Source of the DNA: Ornithodoros turicata
Taxonomy: Eukaryota; Arthropoda; Arachnida; Ixodida; Argasidae
Length of the DNA stretch: 64,000 nt
Direction: 5' to 3'
Assembly: GCF_037126465.1 (NCBI RefSeq)
Contig: NC_088206.1
Span: 49,766,841 to 49,830,840 of the forward strand
A program made the translations under genes and the position numbers. The notes below the pieces were generated by a model. It was not told the DNA's origin. It saw only the letters and a list, made by a program, of their open reading frames with translations, and ran no database searches. Positions 33,557 through 44,822 of the stretch are shown piece after piece (the first letter of the stretch is position 1; each line of letters opens with the position of its first letter).

Positions 33557-34917
33557 TGTGATAAATGAATGTGATCAACAGTAGATGTAAACAACATGAG
33601 TAGCCAGAGAAGTGCATTCTCAATAAATAATTTTCTTCTTATAGCGTATATGTGCATGCCTATTACCTGAAACAATTATTACAGTTCCATGACAAGTTTT
33701 AATTTCTGAGAGTGTACTGTAGAGGCTGCTTAGATCTACAACAGTTCATACAAGGTATTATATACTGTGAATGCTTTAAAAATCCCATGTGACACATATG
33801 CCTTTACTTTCTGGAGGTGCTGTGGTAGTCAAGGTTTGTGGGCATTACGCAGGTTCTGCACCCATTTCTTGAGTATGTTGAGCCAGCTGTGAAGTAACCT
33901 GCATTGATGATGATTATTCCAATTTTTATGGTGCATCGACAACAAAGGAAATAATACATCAACACACTGGTTTGGGTGCAACCAGTTAAAAATGAATATG
34001 TTGTTTAATAAATGCATGGGAGAAATGTTAAAACATCAGTTTAAAACATGGTTTACAATCCCTGTATCTTCTAAAAATTAAAAAGATTAAAAACTATTCT
34101 AAAAAGAATATGCGGAACTCTTATAAAAATAATTATAATCTCTAATTATTATATTGCTGGGTGAAGGAGCCTAAAGTCTAAGGGGCGTAAGGGATGTAAG
34201 AAAATATGCAAAACTGAGAGAGGCTAACCACAGTGCGTGCACTGAGGTTGTTCCTTCCTGTAAAGTAGAAACCAGTGGATGAGGAACGTGATGCTTACCT
34301 GTACACCCAGCCGTATCACACTGCACAGATTATTCACTGGGTAGCCCTCATGACGAAACCTGTATTGAGAGACCACTTTTGCCTTAAAAACTGCTACAAA
34401 TAGCACGACACGCTACAAATTATTACTATCGTAACAAGCTGACGATACAGCTGAGACACAAAGGCGTTATTGAGGTCGCGCCACACCACCGTTACGTATT
34501 TTCTTTGTCACAAATCAAACCAAGGCACAAAACAATACCAATACATGAAAAAAGGTGACAATCGTGGTCTCATTATGACGTAATACCGAACTTGTGCGCG
34601 AAGGTAATTCAAAGAAATGAATGTGGCACTAGCTTCCGCAGAGAACACCGTGTACCATGCTAGCAATGCATGCAAAAAAGCGCTCGAGTGCTTGCACATA
34701 TATTGATGACAACACTACCTGTGTAGTTTAACATGTTCTTTCAAGCATATTATGCACTCAAACTGTATTTGCCGCCGGGTAAAATGCAAGTGTGCTCGAT
34801 TGAACGTCGGAAGAGCGATCAAGCAACCTGCATCCAGTGCTCGTTTTGGGCAAAAAAACACTTCATAATGGTCAACTAAATATACAGAATGGACGCCTAT
34901 TTATTCCTCGATGAAGA
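33557..34917. other. AT-rich spacer without a supported gene
   Basis: No motif-bearing frame or clear repeat was recognised. Confidence 0.35.
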
Positions 34918-35026
34918 GTGACTCACCTGTATAAATTTAGGCCCTGTAACCTTGCCAGTACGGTTGGTACGACTGTAATTGCAAGAAGTTGCCATGATCG
35001 CTGCTGCGACTGTTGTGGTTACAGTA

Positions 35027-35133
35027 AGATGGCGGCCGGTTTCTTCACGCTCGCGCTCCCTATCCGCGATCCAGCCTTTTACAATCGAGATCAGTGGTTC
35101 CCACGTGGCCAGGACAGATGTTCATGAATAAAG
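35027..35133 (+). other. AAGATGGCGGCC (YY1-type) motif and short ORF
   Basis: taagatggcggccgg near 35028 resembles the consensus downstream element bound by YY1 in many promoters. The ATG opens a 32-codon frame ending near 35127, next to an AATAAA at about 35128. This may be the edge of a promoter or a repeat fragment. Confidence 0.2.
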
Positions 35134-35683
35134 GTATACGGATCAGCAGGCGTGTTACCAAAGGCAAGATACAGATGATTATTAAAGGGGCCGTAAACAG
35201 GTACAAAAGGTGCACATTTCTTTGTGTTATATTATTGGAACTTAGTCAGTGAAAAGTCCTTGCAATTACTAACGCTCAAAAACAAAAGGCGCGTGCATAC
35301 GGATGAAATATTCACTGCACTCTTTCGCATTTTAGCTCCGCCCCGCGCTTTAACTTTACGTCATTTTGACGTAGCGCTTTCCCCACCAATTACGATTGAG
35401 TGTTCCACGTATGATTTTATTTCAAATGCGGAATTGGACTAGATGAGCGTGAATCCTCTTCTATTCAAAATCTAAACAGTTATAGCCTCAAACTGAGAAA
35501 GAAATGCGTTTAATTTAGGTATCATACGCGCACTACGTTTTCTGGGCAGTAGCACGCAGTACACCACCTGCAAGGTACATATAAATGGTAGCGCAGCTTG
35601 CATTGGCCACCACGTCTTCAAGGGCGGCCATAATAAAGACCGTCAGCGCCATCCATCCGTTGCGGGGCACACTACAAATTTCG

Positions 35684-36247
35684 TCATAATGACGTCACCT
35701 GGACGTCACGTGGTACGTCACCGTTACGTATAGCACGGGGCGTGCCAGGCGCTCGCGCAGCGCGTTCTTTCCACCGCGATGCCGAGCCGCAGAATGTCAC
35801 AATCGCTGTTGATAGCAAATCCAAGAGCAAAAGCTCATGAGCAATTTGTGAACAGAGATGAATTAACACTAGCGACATGCGTGCAACAAAGGACACAGGA
35901 GACCAGGTGGGGGCTTGCTTTCTTTTATCACAGGTAAATTCGCCATGGCATTGTAAACAGTATAAATACAGTATAAACAGTATTATGTAGTCCGTCCAAC
36001 TCCAGTATAAACACCCACGACAGAATAATGTGCAATAACCAGTGTGACAGCCTATGTAGTGAATAAGCACAAAAAGATAATGTACAAATTCCAGCAAACA
36101 TAGATAGGGCCCAGGACTATTGCTGTCCCCATGCACATCTGGAGCTTTCCACATATCTCTCGTACCAAGAAGGCGGAAGTGAACATATTTGCACTTTTGG
36201 GTCACATTATATGATACTTGCATGCTGTGTGGTGCTATGTCTCCCAA
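35684..36247 (-). other. Open frame of 187 codons, unassigned
   Basis: It runs downstream of the THAP gene on the same strand. It holds hydrophobic, Tyr/Cys-rich runs (for example YIILFILYLYCLQC) and no motif I recognise. It may be the 3' UTR of the gene or part of a transposon; coding status is doubtful. Confidence 0.2.
35690..35723. promoter_or_regulatory. Cluster of CRE-like TGACGTCA sites
   Basis: TGACGTCA at 35690-35697 is followed within 30 bp by GGACGTCACGTGG and TACGTCACC. More GACGT/ACGTC half sites lie nearby (35360-35375). Confidence 0.3.
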
Positions 36248-36838
36248 CAGTTTTTGGCATTCGTAATGAATGCTATGGAGGAATTCGAAAGCACAAGTCC
36301 ATTAGCTCAGTTTAGAAGTCTGTGATACTTTATCTTGCAAAACAGCCAAAATACTATCAGCTTCCAGCAATGACAACCTTGTTCAGAGCATACACACTGT
36401 TCATGACTACTACTTTGATTACAACAGCATTTTTGTATTAAAAGCATGTCAAAGCATTGACAATGTTTTCTGCTTCTGCTATTTTGTGCACATTTTGCTA
36501 CGTGGTGTAGGTTTTTTAAGCTGCACAAAGTGCTTAGCCCTGCACATAACTGCACGTACATACTGGCAGTTGTGCACACAACTATCGAACTCAGCACATG
36601 ATCCAAAATATAAAATTACGTACTAGGGATCTATGTAGACAGGTATACACTAAATGCATATCAAAGAGAGGGCAAACTGCTGATGATGCAAAATAGAAAA
36701 TCCATGCTAGGAATCTATATACAAGGGGAAGCAAACAACAACTTTATTATGGGATGACGGCTGGGGCTTCCACACGGATACACCTAATACGTATCAAAGA
36801 ATAGCAAACTGCTGAAGATTCAAAATAGAAAATGTATG

Positions 36839-38350
36839 CTAGGTATCTATGAACACAGGTGCTGAACACAGGGCTTGCAACTGGTGCACTTTCTTGCGGA
36901 GGTTATCCAGCTTGCCTTTTGTTGGCTGTGCTGGAGCTGCTAGACTACTGGACGATGGGCAATCTTTGGGGGGATGCCAGCCACTTCCACCTGCAAATGG
37001 TGATCAAAAAGCATTCACAAGTCTGCGGACTTCATGGCGGTAGAGTATTCGTCACATACCTCCTAAGTGCTGAGGTGACGAGACTGCACGCAGTACACCA
37101 GACGACGTTCCTGGCAGAGGAGTGACAACTGCAGCTAGAGGGGAGACAACAGTGCTCTGTGTTTACAAGGCTGGTGCGTGTTGTGCGTAGCTATGGTCCT
37201 GATGAGACAGATCACGCTGTTGCTGACTTTCTTCAGTACCACACTCTGATGAAGCAGATGATGTCGTACAGTTAGCCAACCCAACAACTACGTTACTCAA
37301 GTATACCTTCAGCATGGCAAGGATGACTCATCTGGTGAAGGTGTATTGCTCCTGTGCTGTCGTCATCGCAGGCTACCACAGCTTGCACACGTTCCTCCGT
37401 TGAAGGCCCACTGCTTTCAAGTCTGCTCTGATTGGCGTAGGCACTACTTCCTCCTGTAAACCACCAGTAGCACTCACAATAATTGCCTCTAGAGTTACAA
37501 CATTTTCATGTGATAACTTGAGCATACCGACTTGTATTATACTTACCAACGCCATGCAGTGTGCGCTTCAATGTAGGAACTGCATCCCACCGAAGCCTTC
37601 CTGTGCGCAAATAAGCAACTGGTGCGAAGTGCTGGGAGCACAGGACCTTAGAGCGAATGGAAATTAGACTCGTATCCGCCTCCAGGTTGCAAAACTCCAG
37701 CCACGCCTTGTACCTGCGAAGCAGTTTTATTGTTGAAGAATTATGCAAAGCTGTGCCACGAAAACATGCACTAGCTACAGCAGCCTGACCCTGTATGCCC
37801 TACATTCAGAGTTAAAAAAAAAAGAAAAAATCAGCATGCAAAGCAAGCCATCAACATGCTAGCATTGGGTACATGTAAGCACATGCAGCACAGCCCTTTG
37901 TGTCCCGTACATGCAAACCGTTGCAAAACTCCTCGTTGAACGCAGCCCAGCAGCCACATGCTTAAATATTTACATGTTTACCACCTCACTGTGGAAGGAT
38001 GACCTATCCAGGGAGTGTCCATACAGACTGAAAGCTGGAAAACAGGTGATACCATTGAAACGCTATTAATCTTATGTAACTTGCACTATGTTCACTTCAC
38101 CGCTCTCAATAAAACTCGGGGGGAGAGGTACGCATTTTACTTCAGCAAACACTGCACGTCCTCAACCAAGTGACTCAGCTCCGTTCTCGGCCGTAGACAC
38201 TTATAATATATAGGAACTCACCTCAAGGGGTCCCGAGGAAAACGGTGGAAACTTATACCGCCCATAGTGTCATCGGCGTCACAGTTTCCTTTCTCCTTCA
38301 GGAGGCACCTCTTATGTAGCGCCTCGACATGGTGCGTCTCCCGGTAGAGC
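36839..38350 (-). CDS. THAP-domain protein gene, five coding exons
   Basis: Exons on the minus strand are 38350-38222, 37713-37547, 37453-37307, 37245-37060 and 36990-36839. All junctions are GT-AG and keep phase. Exons 1-2 encode a THAP zinc finger, a DNA-binding fold: Cys (EKGNC), FHRFPRDP, the core Trp in YKAWLEF, C-x2-H in VLCSQHF, and the AVPT box as DAVPTL. The first Cys pair is spaced by 7 rather than 2-4 residues. A Ser/Gln-rich acidic middle follows, then a terminal coiled-coil-like KLDNLRKKVHQLQAL, as in many THAP proteins. An in-frame TAA (37165-37163) interrupts exon 4, although a GTGATC donor upstream could splice it out. No start ATG in frame was found. It is either a real gene with an unseen 5' exon or a young pseudogene. 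Confidence 0.6.
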
Positions 38351-38414
38351 CTGCAGGAACAGGTTTACCGGCGTTCTGTTGTGTTTTACCATTGTTCGTG
38401 TGTGCCTGCCTTAC

Positions 38415-38520
38415 CTTAGTTCTCCGAGAAGTGTCCCCTGTTTGACTTGGTGGTTTGAAATCGAAAAGACGACGATGAAGAAGAAAACGGCTATCAACAG
38501 TCACAAAGCGCGCAGTCAAC
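38415..38520 (-). other. Possible 5' exon of the THAP gene
   Basis: Donor ACTAAG|GTAAGG (GT at 38414-38413) pairs with the acceptor CCTGCAG before 38350, a 64-nt intron. The upstream exon is open in the needed frame for about 35 codons but lacks an ATG. Confidence 0.35.
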
Positions 38521-38944
38521 GTACGGCAAGCTCGTAGCTAACAACATGCTGAGGGACAGGAACCGGAAGCGTACTCGGCTCTGTCTATAATCTTACGTAT
38601 TACTGGCAGACCGGGCGAATTGCTATATTAAAAATATGCATATTGGATTAATACACACATTATTCGCGCCTCCGATCAAATTATTTTTGTTTACGTTCGT
38701 AGTTTGCCCCTCAACAACCACGCTCGCATGTGTATCATGAAGGGCGCAGTGTTGCTAACACAGATTTGGTATTTTTTCTCGCCTTCGCTACCATTTATAT
38801 GTACCTTGCCACCTGCGCGAATGAATATCCCGGACTACAGTTCCGGAATCTTAGGCAGGTGCGCGATGGAACATCTTCGTCATCTTCGAATGGTTCCGAC
38901 AACTGGGCTGCCGTACTTTGATTTGATCCATGCGGCATCGCGTC

Positions 38945-39030
38945 ACCAGCTCGCGTGGTACAGTGGATAGCGTGCTGGCCATGTCACATCGTGACTGGGA
39001 GGAACCCGGGTTCGAATCGCGTCATGTGAT
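38945..39030 (+). repeat. tRNA-derived SINE head (box A and box B)
   Basis: A box A-like tggtacagtggatagc is followed about 40 nt later by a box B-like gggttcgaatcgc, the internal RNA polymerase III promoter. Flanking stems do not form a convincing acceptor arm, so this is more likely a SINE than a tRNA gene. Confidence 0.55.
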
Positions 39031-39591
39031 AGCAGCCCAGCTGTTGACGTTTGCGCCAGCCGGAGATGCTGAAGATGTCATGTCGTTGAATTTCGGAACC
39101 GGAGGAAACGTGGAATTTCGGAAACCGGAGCGCAAAACGTCGTTTCGCACAAACAAACTGAGCGCTCAGACTCACAGCTGATAACGAAGTATGTTTATTG
39201 GCTGGTAATTCGAAACGTCATGTGCGCAGCTGGGCCGCCCGATTGGACGGCAAAGCCCTACGTAGCCATGTGACGTATGCGTTGTGGAGAGAGGCTCGCT
39301 GGTTACTCATCTTTAAAAGTAGTTATACGGGTTAATGAGCTGGCACGAGCCGAACGAAATGTATATTTGGGTACTATGAGATGCGTTCTTTCATGGGGTA
39401 TCATTATTTCAGAAATGTTTGGTGGCCTGTTTACGGCCCCTTTAGGGTTTTAGGTTGGTAAAGGGCCGAATTAAAGAGTTCATAGATGTTGATGCGTCGA
39501 CGCTGGGCGATGAACTCCCGTGGCCTCTCTCGCGCCCACCGCTTTTGTGGATAGACGATGCCACGATGAAGACGACGATTGGTCGGTGGCA

Positions 39592-39592
39592 G

Positions 39593-39645
<53 letters not shown>
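39592..39645 (+). repeat. (GAT)n microsatellite
   Basis: About 17 uninterrupted GAT/ATG units. The poly-Asp reading frame through it is not a gene. Confidence 0.95.
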
Positions 39646-39687
39646 CTCACACGACCTCCACGTTGAAGAATGAACTGTCCTCAGAAG

Positions 39688-40952
39688 CAGGGCTGGGCAA
39701 GATACTTCAAAAAAGTATCTTCGATGCCGATACTCGATACCCTCAAAAATTGTATTTCCGATACCGATACAAGATACAGAACCGAAATTGACTTTCGATA
39801 CAGATACTCGGTACTGTATCGTCGATACTTCGATACATAACTGAAATGCCGAATATAATACAGGTGGTGTTATGATTAGCGAAGTTTATATTACTGAAAT
39901 CACAATATAATAAAGCTGGTGTTATGATTCGCGAAGTTTACATCACTGAAATAACAATATAATAAAGCTGGTAATATCATTAGGGAAGTAAAAACATTTA
40001 TTCGTTATTTCTAGAGCCTTTAGTGTATTTTTATAGCGCACTTTTTCTGACAGGGCTTGAACGTATCTGACCGCACGGATTTAATGAAGCTGCACTGTCT
40101 AAGCAGCTAGTCTTGTTACAACTTCAGACTGAAGCCATGGGTACGTTGAAACGATCGCATCAATAAGCAGCCTAGCAAAAAACAATTCTTTAAGACAATG
40201 TTCTTCGTGCGTACCGGTCTGTGAGCACTTGACTATACATACGAATAATCCTGAAACTTTTTTTCTGCTGCTTTTATCGTTTGGTACTGCAGTACTTACC
40301 CGGTAGCCTCTGACTTTGCCTCTGACTTGATTTTCTTAGTTGGCCGTTGTGAATTGTGAGCTGTAGAACGGTTTACAGTGCTCAAGCTAAGCCGGCGGTT
40401 ATTCTTTCCGCATGGCAGACGCGGAAACCATACTTCAAGTCAAGTGGACGTGCTCTTGCGCACTGAGGAGGGGGACATCGGGCAGCGCAGTTCCAGAAGC
40501 CGTGAGGTTGGTCCTGTGAAAGGCGTTTTCGGCGCGCCCGCCCTAGAAAGAGACGGAAGAGATTCTTCTGGAACGAACTAGAAGCCGCGCGCGCCCACGA
40601 GCGCGTCCCAGGGCAGGGCCCAGGGCCTCCTCTCAGGGCGACCTTGACGATGGAGCGCGCGCGTGGACGTAAGCTTCGAACGAATTTATGGTCGACATGT
40701 CTACGCCGCTGCGGCCTGGCTTGTACTACCGCCTGAGCGAGCGCCGCCGACCCTAAGTCTCACAACAGTCTCAATATTTGCGTCTTTTTTTAGTATCGAG
40801 TATCGTTAAAATACACGATACACTAAAAATGTATTTTCGATACCGATACTCCGATACTCTCATTTTTGGCACGCGATACCTAATACCGATACACAAAATG
40901 TATCGAAAGGTTGTATCGAAGATACATGTATCTGCGATACTGCCCACCACTG
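39688..40952. mobile_element. GATAC-rich element with hAT-like ends
   Basis: The left end cagggctgggcaagatac and right end gatactgcccaccactg are inverted versions of each other with a few mismatches. Both are followed by dense GATAC/GTATC words (39700-39840 and 40795-40945). Ends of the form CAGNGNTGGGCA occur in hAT elements. No 8-bp duplication could be confirmed. The interior carries no transposase. Confidence 0.6.
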
Positions 40953-41167
40953 ATGATTGGACAATGGAAATTTGAATTCTGTACGCGCAGAAGCGGACGT
41001 ACGACTACAGACGACAGCAACAGCTCCTATGAAAACGCGTAGAATGATGATGATAATCAACTTTAGAAAGAAGCATCTCCCGTGGGACATTCACCGCTTG
41101 TACAAAAATACTAAGGTAAGGTGAAGTACAAAGTACAGCAGAAATTGAGGAAGCAATAACCGGGCCG

Positions 41168-41446
41168 GTGAGTAGCGCCACCGCAGAATTGCACGGCATC
41201 CTAAAAGCTCTGCGGCACATTGGCAGCTCTCCCGCGAACAAATGTGTCGTCTGTACAGACTCCAAGGTAGCCGTGGAAACCATCAGAAAACAGAACCCCG
41301 ACGACCTGCTCGTGTACAATATTGCAAAAGCCTTCACCTCTACTGCAAGAAACGGACACACAGTCTCTCTGCAGTGGGTTCCTTCACACTGCGGAATGCC
41401 AGGAAATGAAAACCAAGCAGTCTACCAGCAAAACCAAGTTGTCTAA
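41168..41446 (+). pseudogene. RNase H domain fragment of a LINE, carried by every unit
   Basis: The translation keeps the RNase H landmarks TAEL (Glu), CTDSK (Asp) and WVPSHCGMPGNENQAD (His/Asp), but lacks the first β-strand with the first catalytic Asp and ends at a shared TAA. In this first unit the last Asp is Val. Copies start at 41168, 42669, 44024, 49518, 50823, 52177, 53523, 54816, 56121, 57471, 58765, 60000, 61293, 62584 and 63841 (cut by the window end). It has hitch-hiked in the satellite and is not a working gene. Confidence 0.85.
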
Positions 41447-42203
41447 AATCCCTTTTTCCGAGTCAGATGCGAAGAGGTCACTCAGAAAATCCACAAGTAG
41501 AAGATCAAACAGGTCATGGAAACATGTCCAGCGGGAGTCCGATTACATGACCCACATCACCCCGACTCACAAACAGTCATCCCACACGACAAGGGCCGAA
41601 GCCTCGAGATAGCTATTCACCGGATCCGTCTTGGTGCTTTATATTAGAGCACTGCACGGGCCCAGGCTTACCCGAAAGCTCGGCCCGGCCCGGGCTTTGC
41701 GTTTTTTATGCGGGCCTGGGCCGGGCTCGGGTTTCAGCCACCGGGCCCGGGTCGGGTACGGGCTCGACAACGGCGACCATGGTCGGGCATGTACGCGAAC
41801 ATATCTGGCGAGACTGGACAGCTGAATTTTAATGTCTTTTTTTTTTCATTGGGTGTGGTGTATCATGGTATTCTCATATGAGAACTATCACTTTATTATA
41901 TGTGATCATGCTTATTTCGTGTAATGGGTCTGGATTTCACACGAGCACTCACACATATTTGGGGACGTTTGCTGTGGCGGGCGCGCTGAGCAAGCCCGGA
42001 ACGAGGGCAGGGCAGGGCAGGGCAGGGCAGGGCAGGGCAGGGCAGGGCAGGGCAGGGCAGGGCAGGGCAGGGCAGGGCAGGGCAGGGTAGGGTAGGGTAG
42101 GGTAGGGTAGGGTAGGGTAGGGTAGGGCAGGGTAGGGCAGGGCAGGGCAGGGCAGGTCAGGTCAGGTCAGCTTAGCTTAGCTTAGCTTAGCTTAGGGACA
42201 CAC

Positions 42204-42456
42204 CAGTGGCGTATCTAGAGCTACCTGGGCCCATGGCAACATGGTTAACATGATGTCCTTGGGGATGCGTTTTCGTGTTGTCCGCATTAGGTTTCACACT
42301 ATAACCTCTCTAATGGCGGGTGCTTTAGATTATTTATGAATGTGCCAGGTTGAGTACCCGACATGGCACATTCACATCCGACCACATAATAGCGCCCCTG
42401 TTCACCTGGCGCCCATGGCACCTGTCCACACCTGCCACACCCTAGATACGCCACTG
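42204..42456. mobile_element. hAT-type MITE in unit 1
   Basis: Ends cagtggcgtatctag and its inverse ctagatacgccactg are flanked by an exact 8-bp duplication ggacacac (42196-42203 and 42457-42464), the hAT signature. Other units show the empty site. Confidence 0.9.
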
Positions 42457-42668
42457 GGACACACATAGGTTACCTTGGGACATATTTCGTTCCCGTGAGA
42501 GTCCTGTACGAGGGTCAGTTAGGTTAGGTGTTCTGGCATATTTCGTTCGCGTAGGAGTTCGAGACGGGGGAATAACACCGGTGCATGCGCAATAGAGCTG
42601 AAATGAGGTAACTAAGGTAAGGTGAAGTACAAAGTACAGCAGAAATTGAGGAAGCAATAACCGGGCCG

Positions 42669-44023
42669 GTGAGTAGCGCCACCGCAGAATTGCACGGCAT
42701 CCTAAAAGCTCTGCGGCACATTGGCAGCTCTCCCGCGAACAAATGTGTCGTCTGTACAGACTCCAAGGTAGCCGTGGAAACCATCAGAAAACAGAACCCC
42801 GACGACCTGCTCGTGTACAATATTGCAAAAGCCTTCACCTCTACTGCAAGAAACGGACACACAGTCTCTCTGCAGTGGGTTCCTTCACACTGCGGAATGC
42901 CAGGAAATGAAAACCAAGCAGACTACCAGCAAAACCAAGTTGTCTAAAATCCCTTTTTCCGAGTCAGATGCGAAGAGGTCACTCAGAACATCCACAAGTA
43001 GAAGATCAAACAGGTCATGGAAACATGTCCAGCGGGAGTCCGATTACATGACCCACATCACCCCGACTCACAAACAGTCATCCCACACGACAAGGGCCGA
43101 AGCCTCGAGATAGCTATTCACCGGATCCGTCTTGGTGCTTTATATTAGAGCACTGCACGGGCCCGGGCTTACCCGAAAGCTCGGCCCGGCCCGGGCTTTG
43201 CGTTTTTTATGCGGGCCTGGGCCGGGCTCGGGTTTCAGCCACCGGGCCCGGGTCGGGTACGGGCTCGACAACGGCGACCATGGTCGGGCATGTACGCGAA
43301 CATATCTGGCGAGACTGGACAGCTGAATTTTAATGTCTTTTTTTTTTTCATTGGGTGTGGTGTATCATGGTATTCTCATATGAGAACTATCACTTTATTA
43401 TATGTGATCATGCTTATTTCGTGTAATGGGTCTGGATTTCACACGTGCACTCACACATATTTGGGGACGTTTGGTGTGGCGGGCGCGCTGAGCAAGCCCG
43501 GAACGAGGGCAGGGCAGGGCAGGGCAGGGCAGGGCAGGGCAGGGCAGGGCAGGGCAGGGTAGGGTAGGGTAGGGTAGGGTAGGGTAGGGTAGGGTAGGGT
43601 AGGGTATGGTGGGGTGGGGTAGGTTAGGTTAGGTTAGGTTAGGTTAGGTTAGGGTAGGGTAGGGTAGGGTAGGGTAGGGTAGGGTAGGTTAGGTTAGGTT
43701 AGGGTAGGGTAGGGTAGGGTAGGGTAGGGTAGGGCAGGGCAGGGCAGGTTAGGTCAGGTCAGGTCACGTCAGGTCAGCTTAGCTTAGCTTAGCTTAGCTT
43801 AGGGACACACATAGGTTACCTTGGGACATATTTCGTTCCCGTGAGAGTCCTGTACGAGGGTCAGTTAGGTTAGGTGTTCTGGCATATTTCGTTCGCGTAG
43901 GAGTTCGAGACGGGGGAATAACACCGGTGCATGCGCAATAGAGCGGAAATGAGGTAACTAAGGTAACTAAGGTAAGGTGAAGTACAAAGTACAGCAGAAA
44001 TTGAGGAAGCAATAACCGGGCCG
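42669..44023 (+). repeat. Array unit 2 (1355 bp)
   Basis: Pentamer tract 43507-43802 with two GGTTA blocks (about 43621-43650 and 43687-43700). Confidence 0.9.
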
Positions 44024-44653
44024 GTGAGTAGCGCCACCGCAGAATTGCACGGCATCCTAAAAGCTCTGCGGCACATTGGCAGCTCTCCCGCGAACAAATG
44101 TGTCGTCTGTACAGACTCCAAGGTAGCCGTGGAAACCATCAGAAAACAGAACCCCGACGACCTGCTCGTGTACAATATTGCAAAAGCCTTCACCTCTACT
44201 GCAAGAAACGGACACACAGTCTCTCTGCAGTGGGTTCCTTCACACTGCGGAATGCCAGGAAATGAAAACCAAGCAGACTACCAGCAAAACCAAGTTGTCT
44301 AAAATCCCTTTTTCCGAGTCAGATGCGAAGAGGTCACTCAGAAAATCCACAAGTAGAAGATCAAACAGGTCATGGAAACATGTCCAGCGGGAGTCCGATT
44401 ACATGACCCACATCACCCCGACTCACAAACAGTCATCCCACACGACAAGGGCCGAAGCCTCGAGATAGCTATTCACCGGATCCGTCTTGGTGCTTTATAT
44501 TAGAGCACTGCACGGGCCCGGGCTTACCCGAAAGCTCGGCCCGGCCCGGGCTTTGCGTTTTCTATGCGGGCCTGGGCCGGGCTCGGGTTTCAGCCACCGG
44601 GCCCGGGTCGGGTACGGGCTCGACAACGGCGACCATGGTCGGGCATGTACGCG
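44024..44653 (+). repeat. Array unit 3, part left of the Ty3 insertion
   Basis: The unit is cut at …gcatgtacgcg by the LTR element and resumes at 48825. Confidence 0.95.
44650..44653. repeat. Target-site duplication of the Ty3 element, left (cgcg)
   Basis: cgcg occurs before the left LTR and again at 48825-48828 after the right LTR. The uninterrupted units read tacgcgaacat. Confidence 0.8.
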
Positions 44654-44757
44654 TGTGGAAGACGACTGATCAGACCAGGGCGATAGGCAGAACTGACTGT
44701 TTATTCCAGAGCGCGAGGGGAGACCGCGCTTGGTGTCGCGCGGATATGGCCGCTACA
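44654..44757 (-). repeat. 3' LTR of the Ty3 element (104 bp)
   Basis: It begins tgtggaagacg and ends ccgctaca on the + strand. By eye it is identical over all 104 bp to 48721-48824. Confidence 0.95.
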
Positions 44758-44770
44758 GGGCTCCCCCCCA
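44758..44770 (-). other. Polypurine tract
   Basis: tggggggagccc on the minus strand directly precedes the 3' LTR; it primes plus-strand DNA synthesis. Confidence 0.8.
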
Positions 44771-44822
44771 GAAACGACAAGGTCGCTCCAGGATACCCGT
44801 TTGCGGGGTTTGGGAGGTAGGT

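Larger units (their letters stand above)
35183..39445. mobile_element. Possible 4.3-kb element bounded by TAAAGGGGCCGTAAACAGG inverted ends
   Basis: taaaggggccgtaaacagg at 35183-35201 is repeated exactly in inverse at about 39426-39444. Between them lies a minus-strand THAP-domain gene. P-type transposases begin with a THAP domain, so a degraded P-like element is one reading. The ends could instead belong to two separate MITEs flanking a host gene. No target duplication was found. Confidence 0.35.
41168..42668 (+). repeat. Array unit 1 (1501 bp, with MITE)
   Basis: This is the proximal edge of the array. The pentamer tract 42005-42195 has long GGGCA and GGGTA blocks but no GGTTA, unlike all later units. 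A 253-bp MITE enlarges it. Confidence 0.9.

Noticed and set aside
38945..39030. Functional tRNA gene
   Set aside because: Box A and box B are present, but no convincing 7-bp acceptor stem or anticodon arm can be drawn; a SINE head fits better.
39579..39791. Poly-Asp protein
   Set aside because: It is a GAT microsatellite read in one frame.
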